Of a DNA stretch of 64,000 nt, positions 1 to 9,313 are shown in pieces. The position numbers and the translations under genes were made by a program. The notes below the pieces were generated by a model. That model was not told where the DNA came from. It worked only from the letters and a program-made list of their open reading frames with translations, and did no database searches. This stretch comes from Arenicola marina (Eukaryota; Annelida; Polychaeta; Arenicolidae), in contig OZ025249.1 in NCBI GenBank assembly GCA_964019135.1, positions 4,340,001 to 4,404,000 of the forward strand. Direction: 5' to 3'. Within the stretch, counting starts at the first letter, position 1, and the number at the start of each line of letters is the position of its first letter.

Positions 1-1373
1 TGGATAAAAGGATCGATTTGAACTATGAAGGAAAATTAGCGGAAATTGAATTATTTCTACGCAAATATGACAAAGGGTCTTTGTCACTACATGGAAAATA
101 ACGGTTGTAAAGACATTGGCCTTGCCAAAGATGGTACACTTGTTATCAGTCCTTCCAAAGCCACTGAAGACGTTCATCAAAAGAATAGAAAAGGTCATAA
201 GAAACTTTATTTGGGAAGAGCAAATTGCAGAAATTAGCCTGCTACCATTATCTCAACCGATCAACAAGGGTAGATTGAAGAAGCTAACCAACATAACGGC
301 CATTATCGATGCATTAAAAATTAGTTGGATTAACAGGTTAACCACAACAGATGGCAGCTGGCAGCAGTTTTTAGCACAAAACTTATGTTGTGGTGACAAA
401 CTGTGTTGGGAATTAGATGAGCAGTCTTTTACGGAATTTTCGCAGAAATTATCGAACCCATTTTGGAGGAATGTATGTCAAGCTTGGGGAAAATATAGAA
501 TGCTGTGCTCCAAGCCAAATCTATTTCAAAATCCCATCTGGTATACGTATTTTATTGATCAGAAACGAATTTGTCATACTATATACTCGAGGTTGATGAT
601 GTCTTATGATGTTAATATAAAGAGTGAGGCAACATGGGGTGAAATATATAATGGGCAAATTTTTGAAGCGGACTGGGATAATATTTATACTATGCCAATC
701 CCAGCGACCGTTGAAGCCCGCTTAAGATTATTTCAGTACCGTATTATTACCAGAACACTACCAACCAACAAATATATTTTTTTGTGTAAATTATGTGTAC
801 TTTTTGCGAAGCAGAAGTAGAAACTTTTGAACATGTATTTTCGCAATGTGAGGAAGTGAAACAGTTTTGGGATCACCTACTGGGGTGGCTTGGAAGAACT
901 TTAAACATAAAAAGAAATGTTGAACTTAATTCTCAAGTTGTACTTCTAGGATTTAAGCATAATGAATATTCCTCTTTAATAAACCATATTTTGTTGATAG
1001 CGAAAATATATCTATACATGTAGGTGCTTGAAAACACCACTATCCATATCGGCATAGGTGATCATGATCAATAGATATCATCAGATAGAAAGTTGTATAA
1101 TTTCAGGTAATTCCATGAGATATGATAAAGCAATCTTTGAGAAGAAGTGGACATTTTTTAAATCAGATAATCTCAATAATATAAGTCCTATATGTCATCG
1201 CGGCAGTTTTTGTTGTTGTTACTCTCTTATTGTGTCCAGTGTGCCGATGTTTACAAATGTACTACGAAATTGTCTACCTACTGTTTAACTGTCAAGTTTT
1301 ATAATGTGCTCGAACAAACTGTTGATGTAACCATGTACCGCGTGTAAAAAGTGCAAATAAAAAAAGTATGCAT
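1..1373 (+). pseudogene. 3' part of a decayed L1/Tx1-type LINE (C-terminal RT region)
   Basis: Plus-strand frames read like the end of ORF2 of an L1/Tx1-group non-LTR retrotransposon. First comes LSLHGK (about 81-98), a segment that normally follows the RT palm. Next is RNFIWEEQ, then an LKISWINRL block, and finally a Cys-rich tail, CTFCEAEVETFEHVFSQC, followed by FWDHL. The coding frame is broken at least twice, both times at homopolymers: near 95-99 (A run) and near 775-795 (T run). The element is cut by the window edge on the left. After the last coding residue (about 1020) there is about 350 bp of 3' UTR-like sequence with AATAAA near 1355. No RT catalytic motif lies inside the window. 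The clade is assigned by motif recognition only. It is an inactive copy. Confidence 0.8.
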
Positions 1374-1415
1374 TGACATGTATTTTATCTGGTTGCTTTA
1401 TTCAGACTGCATGGA

Positions 1416-1676
1416 GGGGCCGGCGCGATAGCTCAGTGGGCTAGAGCGCTCGCATTTAGTGCTCTGGTCACCGGAGAGCCTAACGGCACGTGAATCGGCG
1501 GTTCGAGCCCTGCTGTGGCCATGTCTGTGTGGTAGCAGGATAAAGATCCCATGTCTCTCTCTGTAAAGAATAGGGGGTTACCCCCGGAGACATGGCTCCA
1601 CTCTCCCTTCCTTCTCCCATTGACGCGATATGACCAAAAGTGGTTAAAGCTTCCTGAATAACCAACCAACGAATCA
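1416..1676 (+). mobile_element. tRNA-derived SINE, apparently full length, with probable target-site duplication
   Basis: A tRNA-like head starts with GCGATAGCTCAGTGGGCTAG (pol III A box) and is followed by GGCGGTTCGAGCCCTG (B box near 1497). A roughly 160-bp non-tRNA body follows, with the core GGGGGTTACCCCCGGAGACA, then CATGGCTCC and GACGCGATATGACC, ending in AACCAACCAAC. The flanks carry an imperfect 11-bp direct repeat, GACTGCATGGA (1405-1415) and GATTACATGGA (1677-1687), matching at 9 of 11 positions, which fits a target-site duplication. It sits directly downstream of the LINE 3' end. Diverged pieces of the same body recur at about 8.97 kb (-), 26.1 kb (-) and 36.05 kb (+). An intact tRNA gene is unlikely because the acceptor and anticodon arms do not fold canonically. 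Confidence 0.8.
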
Positions 1677-1740
1677 GATTACATGGAATAAAATGTTTGC
1701 GAAACGCCCAAATGTCTCACTAGTGTAGCGGTCCAGTTGC

Positions 1741-2296
1741 CACTGATGTAGAGACCTACATTGTTCACTGATGTAGAGACCTACATCGTTCACTGATGTA
1801 GAGGCCTACATTGTTCACTGATGTAGAGGCCTACATTGTTCACTGATGTAGAGGCCTACATTGTTCACTGATGTAGAGGCCTACATTGTTCACTGATGTA
1901 GAGGCCTACATTGTTCACTGATGTAGAGGCCTACATTGTTCACTGATGTAGAGGCCTACATTGTTCACTGATGTAGAGGCCTACATTGTTCACTGATGTA
2001 GAGACCTACATTGTTCACTGATGTAGAGACCTACATTGTTCACTGATGTAGAGGCCTACATTGTTCACTGATGTAGAGGCCTACATTGTTCACTGATGTA
2101 GAGGCCTACATTGTTCACTGATGTAGAGGCCTACATTGTTCACTGATGTAGAGACCTACATTGTTCACTGATGTAGAGACCTACATTGTTCACTGATGTA
2201 GAGGCCTATATTGTTCACTGATGTAGAGGCCTACATTGTTCACTGATGTAGAGGCCTACATTGTTCACTGATGTAGAGGCCTACATTGTTTACTGA
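1741..2296. repeat. 25-bp minisatellite, about 22 copies
   Basis: The unit is CACTGATGTAGAG followed by G/A and CCTACATTGTT, almost invariant. The only recurrent variant is GAGACC versus GAGGCC, plus a few single changes. Each unit holds the inverted pair ATGTAG/CTACAT around a 4-nt spacer. The array begins about 65 bp after the SINE and ends about 150 bp before the K+ channel start codon, so it probably lies in that gene's promoter or 5' region. Confidence 0.97.
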
Positions 2297-2445
2297 TGCC
2301 GAATCCCATGTTTATCACACATGCTCTTTCCTTTCGCACAGACCACCCAGTCGACAGTGTCAGCGCCTTGATGTGAAGCCACCCCCACCTGTTCCCGCGA
2401 AGTGCATCCATCCCCCGTCTGCTGGTGCTTGACCCTGCGGACGCC

Positions 2446-5128
2446 ATGAGTGACTCCGACAACAAAGTGGCGGATGATCCGCTCAGCTCGGAGTCGGACA
2501 TCGAGGACGACACTCTCGGTGACATCGACGCCGACGAAGATGACGCCAAAGTGATTATTAACGTGGGAGGCATACGTCACGAGACGCTGGTCTCGACGTT
2601 ACGCAGCAAGCCGCGCACGCGACTCAGTCACCTCGCCAACAAGTACAAACGGCGGGGATCCAACCGCAAGTCGGAGTACTTCTTCGACCGACATCCGGGC
2701 GTCTTCAACACAGTGATGGACTATTACAGGAGTGGTGAGTCCCCTTTTATCGCCCTAGTGCGTCTTCAACACAGTGATGGACTATTACAGGAGTGGTGAG
2801 TCCCCTTTTATCGCCCTAGTGCGTCTTCCACACAGTGATGGACTATTACAAGAGTGGTGAGTCACATTTTATCGCCCTAGTGCGTCTTCCACACAGTGAT
2901 GGACTATTACAGGAGTGGTGAGTCCCCTTGTATCGCCCTAGTGCGTCTTCCATACAGTGATGGACTATTACCGGAGTGGTGAGTCCCCTTTTATCGCCCT
3001 AGTGCGTCTTCCACACAGTGATGTATCAATTCAATTCAATTCAATTGCGTCTATTCAACCAAAATAATAACTCGATCATACATATATAATTATCAGGCTA
3101 GGAGACCCACGCTAAGACATATTGTCGCTGTCGCCCTGGCGCGCCATCAACTATACTTTCACATGTATAGACCGTGTTTTGTTTTATGCGAGAAAAGGGT
3201 GAGCAATATCGATTATATATCAATCCAGATTTGTGAATTACACTTTTCACTTTAAAACTGCATTCAATATCTCAATATCCAAGGCATGTCGCATACGGCA
3301 CGTGCTTGCGTTACCTTCTCACGTCATGCTTTGTGATGTAACTCCTCGCGGTGCCGCCAGGGGAGCTGCACGTGCCGCTGGACGTCTGTGGCGCCGTGGT
3401 GAAGCGCGAGCTGGACTACTGGCGCATCGACGCCACGCTCATCGAGCCCTGCTGCTGGACCAGCTACAGCTCCTACATCGACAACCAGAAGACGCTGTCC
3501 GACTTCAACACCACCGTCGAACTGGAGCAGGAGCAGGTCGCCAGGCTCCAGTCGCTGACGGGCTGGCGGCGCAAACAGTACAAGATCTGGATGATTCTGG
3601 ATCATCCCAGGTCTTCTAAGTTGGCGCTGGTAAGTTGGATCCATTGTGGGACATTTAGGCCGTATTCATAATCCCCTCGTAAGTTACGCACGAAAAGTGC
3701 GTTTTCGTCTTAGCCTCACCAGCTCGTTGTGGTGGTGCTCATGATTAAGAAATCCTCTTCACTATAATTTTATCATTTTCTTATTTTAGAAAATCCAATT
3801 GGGTGACTACTTATGTATTTTGAACCTGATAATCGCTCGACAAATCTTCCACTTAGCGCTAGGTATAGTGGCGTAGTCTAGGCGGCCTTTATGAATACGC
3901 CCCCCGGGGCTTTTAGTTAACTTAACGCCGGTAAAAGACACTTACTGTGGGACATCCTAGGTCCTTTAACTTGGCGCTGATAATTGGGCTTCTAGTGGGT
4001 CAGACCTGGCCTCCTTCTCTATTTGTTACCACAGAGAGCGGTCTGGTTATAACCCTCAGCATTTCCTTCCAGACCTACGCCGTGGCCTCCTTCCTCTTCG
4101 TGCTGGCCTCCATCGCAGGCTTCTGCATCGAGACCATGCCGCTGATGTACACAGCGAAGAACGTGACTCGCCACTGCGGCACGATGGAGGAGGTCAACGT
4201 GACACTGTTCACGTCCAACTGGTTCCTCGAGGACCTCGACTACATTTGCACAGCCTTCTTCACCGTCGAGCTCATCGTCCGCATCGTCTTCGCCCCCAAC
4301 AAGAAGCAGTTCTTCAAAAACATGATGAACATTATTGACATCTTGGCGCTGCTGCCGCTGTACGTGCAGATAACGCTGGAGCTAGCGGACCCTGACAACT
4401 GCCTCCGCAACCACCGCGCCGTGCTGGAGACAATCTTCGTCCTGCGCATCATCCGCATCTTCCGGATCTTCCACCTGGTGAAGCACTACAAGGCGCTGAA
4501 GATCCTGGTGCACGCCATCAAGGCCAGCATCCAGGAGTTGCTCATGCTCTCCATCTTCCTCTTCATCGCCATGCTGGTCTTCTCCACGCTCATCTTCTAC
4601 GCCGAGCGGCGGGAGCCCTACGGCATGGGCGGCGGCGACTTCGAAACCATCCCCATAGGCTTCTGGTGGAGTATTGTCACCATGACGACGGTGGGGTACG
4701 GGGACGTGTACCCCCAGACCGCCATGGGGTACGTCATCGGGGCCCTGTGCGGGGTCTGTGGGGTGCTGCTCCTGGCCCTCACCATCCCCGTCCTCTCCAA
4801 CAACTTCGCCCTGTTCTACCTGCACGCCCGCACGCGGGAGGAGATCACGAAGCAGGGGGTGGATTCTCGGCCCCGGCAGGCCAAGAAGGACAATGGCGGA
4901 GTGAGCGTGAAGAACAAGGTCTCGCCGTCTGGGGACAGCGGGAGGCGAGACGTGGACAGGGCGCTCCTCGTGTCCGCCGACTCCAGCTCCGTCACGGACG
5001 AGAGCGGCATTATGTTGACCAATATGAACGCCGAAGGTGGCGCCGTCGCGTCCCAAGCGGCGCCGGACAGAACTAGTCAGCCGAGGAGCCTCTGCCGCTC
5101 GCTATCGGAGGACGAAACACATATCTGA
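2446..5128 (+). CDS. Voltage-gated K+ channel alpha subunit, Shaw/Kv3-like T1, three coding exons
   Basis: Coding exons are 2446-2734, 3361-3629 and 4073-5128 (537 residues). Introns are GT-AG: donor GTGAGT at 2735 (phase 1) and donor GTAAGT at 3630 (phase 0). The ATG at 2446 precedes an acidic leader. The T1 tetramerisation domain follows (about 35-140), with NVGG, FFDRHPGVF and the Zn site H-x5-C-x20-CC seen in non-Shaker Kv families. S1 begins at the exon 3 junction, and the SSKLAL/TYAVASF join aligns without a gap to Kv proteins. S4 (about 305-326) reads VLRIIRIFRIFHLVKHYK. The filter TMTTVGYGD lies near 389-397. S6 reads LALTIPVLSNNF, so the usual PVP is TIP and the S4 K5 position is His. 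Both are unusual and could mean altered gating or a modulatory subunit. The tail is Ser-rich. An acceptor-like CTTTCGCACAG near 2341 suggests a spliced 5' UTR. The Kv assignment is firm; the subfamily is inferred. Confidence 0.93.
2699..3023 (+). repeat. 61-bp tandem repeat spanning the exon 1 / intron 1 boundary of the K+ channel gene
   Basis: Copies begin with GCGTCTTC at 2699, 2760, 2821, 2882, 2943 and 3004 (the last truncated), an exact 61-bp period. Copy 1 contains the last 36 bases of coding exon 1 (VFNTVMDYYRSG) plus the donor GTGGTGAGT. Copies 2 to 5 repeat both, with few substitutions, so five equivalent donors lie in tandem. Because 61 is not a multiple of 3, use of donor 2 or 3 shifts the frame. 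Reading on from copy 1 meets a stop at 2797-2799. The first donor is therefore the productive one. Confidence 0.95.
3028..3100 (-). mobile_element. Short LINE 3'-tail-like fragment in K+ channel intron 1
   Basis: An (ATTCA)n/(AATTC)n run (about 3028-3045) abuts CGTCTATTCAACCAAAATAA and truncates the sixth copy of the 61-bp repeat. Read on the minus strand this looks like the microsatellite-tailed 3' end of a CR1/L2-type LINE. No coding part is present and the left limit is uncertain, so this rests on pattern only. Confidence 0.35.
3656..3906. mobile_element. MITE-like element in K+ channel intron 2
   Basis: The ends carry inverted GGCCGTATTCATAA (from 3659) and TTATGAATACGCC (about 3889-3901), sharing the 11-bp core CGTATTCATAA. 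No coding capacity is seen over about 250 bp. A 10-bp direct repeat, TGTGGGACAT, occurs just before (3645-3654) and about 40 bp after (3946-3955), but it may instead belong to the duplicated exon-end segment there. The boundaries are approximate. Confidence 0.5.
3950..3989 (+). repeat. Diverged second copy of the 3' end of K+ channel exon 2
   Basis: About 33 of 40 positions match 3599-3638, which covers the end of exon 2 and its donor. The peptide HPRSFNLAL corresponds to HPRSSKLAL. The donor position reads GATAAT instead of GTAAGT. The copy is in frame and open into exon 3, because the frame is open from 3947 through 5128. It looks like a duplication remnant and is probably intronic. Confidence 0.6.
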
Positions 5129-6354
5129 GGTGGATAGCTTTTCAGTGTGTTCTTCGTGAAGTCGTGACTTCCCCAGAGACCCGTTCACGGGAGCCTGTTA
5201 TACCTTCTCACAACAGGATCTGGTGTGATAATTAATTAACCCAGCCAACAATGGAATGATGCCTCGAGGAACATAAACCTTTGGATTTTACTTACATCTC
5301 TATATCCTAGTAGTAGACTTTGAGAGTTAAAGAAAGTTATGTGTCCTAGGTATAGTCACCTCGTGGGGTGTCACTCCGCCCAGTGGGGGTGTCACCCCGC
5401 CTAGTGGGGGTGTCACCCCGCCTCGTGGGGTACCACCCCGCCCAGCGAAGGTGACCACGTCATCAGACACACGCTTCCAACATAGCATCCCACGCATTGT
5501 TACTGCTGTCATAGCTGTGTTTCTATGGTTACAAATTTCAGGATGTTGATAAAATCTACAATTATATCACGTTTATATTTGATGTAGTTAATAATTAGGT
5601 TAAGCCGTCTAGCAGGACTTTCCGGATCTTTGAGCTTAACGATATTCTCAATGTCCTGTACCTTCGTTCAACAGAGGCAGGAAGCGAGCCAATGAGAGGC
5701 CCACAAACGGTAAGCAGAGCCTTCATTTCGTGACATACTGACCTGTCGACGACAACGCGTGGCCATAACGGTGACGTGCCGTCTTCACGTAACCTGTCTA
5801 AGTGTTGTAATTAAAACGCTTCCAAGCAGCAGTCTGCTCAACGAAAATGCTCTTATCCGCCGACATTTTATATACGATATACCTATGTTTCATGCGTTCT
5901 TTAGCGATTGTCAATTTATTTTTTACATATTCTTAAGTCGAGATCGCGCTGCGATGTTTTCGTCGCTAAGCTTGATCATTGTGAGAAAGGAATTGTCCAA
6001 TATTTTGCTATGGCAACCTATTTTTACACGTATTCTATTCCGTTTGCTATTTTTTAAACCGGTCTTTTATTATCAACTCCCAGGTGGTATGTTCATTAGG
6101 CATAATGTAAACTAAGTAGACCTCACACACGTTCTGAGTGTATACAGTAGCGCCCTTCCCCCACTGCTCTTGTACTATACAGTAGTACCCCCACCCCGTC
6201 TCCACTGCTCCCTGGTTCCCTTGACTGTGCGCCGTTACCCCTGCCAGGGTGAGCTATGTGTCGTCTACTGAGCCCAATATTTCTGAGTTCAAATGTTATT
6301 CTCATAATGACTTCTGTTTTTAAAAGTCATTATGCATATGGGCAATTACGTTTG
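5129..6354. other. 3' flank of K+ channel gene; one small G/C-rich minisatellite
   Basis: No gene is seen. At about 5362-5450 a 21-22-bp unit of the form GTGGGGGTGTCACCCCGCCT occurs about four times and contains the inverted pair GGGGTG/CACCCC. A short open frame at 5759-6115 shows no recognizable protein. Part of this interval is presumably the K+ channel 3' UTR. No convincing AATAAA site was fixed. Confidence 0.7.
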
Positions 6355-6359
6355 CTCGA

Positions 6360-6792
6360 CCCATGTTCCCTGCCCACACCTTCGGCTGTTGTCGCGTCCG
6401 CTGCAAGGCCAGTTCAAGCAGCCGGTGTGGGATCCATGTTCTCTACCCACACCTTCGGCTGTTGTCGCGTCCGCTGCAAGGCCAGCTTAAGCAGCCGGTG
6501 TGGGATCCATGTTCTCTACCCACACCTTGGGCTGTTTTCGCGTCTGCTGCAAGGCCAGCTCAAGCAGCCGGTGTGGGATCCATGTTCTCTACCCACACCT
6601 TGGGCTGTTTTCGCGTCCGCTGCAAGGCCAGCTCAAGCAGCCGGTGTGGGATCCATGTTCTCTACCCGCACCTTGGAATGTTTTCGCGTCTGCTGCAAGG
6701 CCAGCTCAAGCAGCCGGTGTGGGATCCATGTTCTCTACCCGCACCTTCGGCTGTTGTCGCGTCCGCTGCAAGGCCAGCCCAACAGCCGGTGT
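6360..6792. repeat. 73-bp minisatellite, about 5.8 copies
   Basis: GATCCATG recurs at 6431, 6504, 6577, 6650 and 6723, a period of exactly 73. The unit contains GCAGCCGGTGTGGGATCCAT, then CTACCCACACCTT and CGTCCGCTGCAAGGCCAG. All three plus frames stay open for up to about 190 codons because units lack stops in those frames. The frame rotates from unit to unit, so no protein is implied. Confidence 0.95.
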
Positions 6793-8961
6793 GGGGGTCG
6801 AATGCCGCATGCGCATATGTCTATGTTGGCCTAGGTTAGCGGCTTACTGCCGAAGACAAATTAGTAATCACTTATTTACCGCGTAACGGCCGCAAATATG
6901 ACACACCTTTAGGTTAGCGTCCCATATGTGTATTTGTTAGTAAGCACAACTGGTATCTGTCGGCAGGCGTAGACAGATTAGTTATGCAATGATTGTCGCA
7001 CCCCCTGGGGGGACCGGTGAGGGTGGCGGGATGCTGACAGCGAGCGTATGCAGCAATGACTCCTGAGATATCAAGTGGCAGTATGAGAGATTGGCCTCCC
7101 TAGTCCTATGCAGATGGGCGGCGTGCATTCACCGTGTTTCGGAGTCGTACATATCGGTTTTATCAAAATGACTGATCACTCAATACACGACTTCGCAATT
7201 ATACGCCATCTTGGAAAAAGCGTAATTGACGCAAAGAGTTCTGGGAAATATGTTACTGTAATCTTGATTTTTTTTCTATGGAGATAAATACAATATTTCT
7301 AGGGCATTGGCAAGGCATGTAAAAAATAAATGAGCATGTCTAACTTACATCAAGTGGTGTGCTACATGACTGACTAGTGCAACTGTTGTAAGTCGGATTA
7401 GACCAGGTCAGTCACCGCAATACTGAGGCGTTAGTCGTGTGGGAGGTCGCCGAGGGCACTGTCAACGAGTGATCCTACATCATAAATACCGGTATGGTAC
7501 CCTGACTGGAATGACATAATTAATGATTAATAATCGAATAACCAGTGTATCCGTGTTGTGCACAATTAAATGGAATGGATTCCGGCTCACTCCTCTGAGA
7601 CATTGTGTAGCTACTTGTCCGCCTCCGTATCCAACCGCAATTTAATGAAACTGAAATTCAACCAAAGGAAGCATTACAAACGGGTTCTGCTGGAGTAACT
7701 GTGCAATAATGTGTGGCATTAACTACTGTCGCTTCCGATGACGGAGCAGGTGTTTAATAGGCGGCGGCCAACAATTCGGGTGGGTGAAGTGGGTGGGTGG
7801 AGGATCAAACTTGGTGGAATTTGACCGAACAACTGACGATCTGGGGGTGGAATGTAGAGGTCGGGGGGGGGGGGGGGGCTCTGCTGAAGTTACAAACGTA
7901 AAACATTTTTAATCACAAACGTGAAAAGTCACAAACGTTGAAAAATATCATAAAACATAAAAATAAGAGACAGCTTGGTTGTTCATTAGTCGCATAGAAC
8001 CGTTAATCAAAAAGGACATTCAGAGATTATCATCGATGTATTAGTTTTATGTCTGTGGTCGTCTTTTTGTAGCGTCTGTGACCTTTCGCTGCGTGACTGA
8101 AATGCTTTTTACATTTGTGAACGTGTTTACGTTTGCAGTTCACACAGAGCAGCCGCAAAAATTGGACCCGCACTGAAAGCGAGTAAGTTGTTATTCGCAA
8201 CGACCTGCTTGTTATATGAACCACCTCAATGACATTCTGTAAGCGTTTCGCAATTGTTCACATTTAACGAATTTCGCGGTTTCATGTTGAAGTTTTCATG
8301 TTAACTGTTTCTCTATGAGCGGAATATGTTGCTCATCCCTCTGCAGGCGTGCAGGTTACCATAGCTCACGCATTACTCAACTTCACTATAATGCAATCGC
8401 TTCCTCTTCGTCAGACTGCGAACCGCTGGAGTTTACCAGCTGGACTGTAAATAGTAACACTTACACCTCCCATGTGACCTTGGTGCACCTCTCCCTACGC
8501 TGAAGTAGTCATCTGACTAGGCTGAAGTGGTCCCGTCGCCAGCATTCAGTCCGCAGTCTGCCCTTTGCATGCATCCCTCGTACGCCCTGCATCGTTGCAT
8601 GATGATTTACAACCCTGTTTTAAAGGTTGCATACAGTAAATAAGTGTTCAGGTTTCTACGCGTTTCTAGTGGACAGTTATTGCCACCGTCCCAATTTAAC
8701 TTGTAAAGCAATTCTTGTTAAGCATTCTTGAAACCTCCGTAATAAACTTTTGAACTTTTGAAGTGTTTCCGATGTTTCTGTTATGCGCGGCCTGTCTTCA
8801 TGTCGCCATGTCGTCTTGGCCATAAAGGACAACACTGCTTTTTATGTTTCAGGGTTAAGGTATTAGGCAATCTGGCTCATTTATATCAGATGTTGCTCAC
8901 TTAAGTCTACCGTAACTTTTATGAATACAATATATTTATACCATATATTGTTTTGAACAAT
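6793..8961. other. Intergenic, no supported gene
   Basis: Reading both strands gave only short frames with no recognizable domain, plus a G run at 7863-7877. No tRNA, rRNA or coding exon could be supported. Confidence 0.6.
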
Positions 8962-9044
8962 GGTTGGTTGGTTGTTATGCAAAGGATATCAACCTATATG
9001 TAATTTCACGTTAATGGTAAGGATAAAGGGTAGGGATGAGCCAT
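8962..9044 (-). mobile_element. 3' relic of the 1.4-kb SINE family
   Basis: On the minus strand, ATGGCTCATCCCTACCCTTT, then an ATTAACGTGAAATTAC block and AACCAACCAACC match in order the SINE body segments ATGGCTCC, ATTGACGCGATATGACC and AACCAACCAAC. Weaker similarity may extend to about 9110. The tRNA head is not seen. It ends about 270 bp before the 51-bp array. Confidence 0.55.
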
Positions 9045-9252
9045 AGTGTCGGCGGATTCCCCTCCACTCCTTGCAAACGCCTTTATTGGGACATAATCTG
9101 CCACGTAGAAAGATGTTCGCATAATGAGGGGATGCGTGGGGGGAGTTTTTGGGGGGGGGGGGTAGATTTCGGCGCGATGGTTGTCTCGGCATAACGCCCG
9201 CGAGAGGCCGAACGAGAACTTGGTAAGGCTGCGACGGAGAGACGTAAATATC

Positions 9253-9313
9253 AACTGGGGTATTCGGAAAACAGAGCTACCTTTCACTGCCCTGATCCAC
9301 CGTTCGACAGATC
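9253..9313. other. Left-flank segment of the 51-bp array, duplicated twice inside the array
   Basis: The single-copy-looking segment begins with ACTGGGGTATTCGGAAAACA and ends CGTTCGACAGATCC. It recurs nearly unchanged at about 18874-18936 and 22559-22621. The internal copies share one substitution (GATACACC versus GATCCACC here), so they are closer to each other than to this flank copy. Confidence 0.9.

Noticed and set aside
1416..1515. A functional tRNA gene
   Set aside because: A and B boxes are present, but the sequence does not fold into a canonical cloverleaf with a clear anticodon arm and acceptor stem. It continues into a SINE body and has flanking direct repeats.
1433..1669. Minus-strand frames of 61-78 codons
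   Set aside because: They lie entirely inside the tRNA-derived SINE read backwards.
4382..5076. 224-codon minus frame and 136-codon plus frame overlapping Kv exon 3
   Set aside because: They are shadows of the G/C-rich coding exon; the Kv frame carries all the conserved motifs.
6256..6886. Overlapping 128-192-codon frames in the 73-bp repeat
   Set aside because: All three plus frames give the same peptides in rotated order, as expected for a stop-poor unit whose length is not divisible by three.
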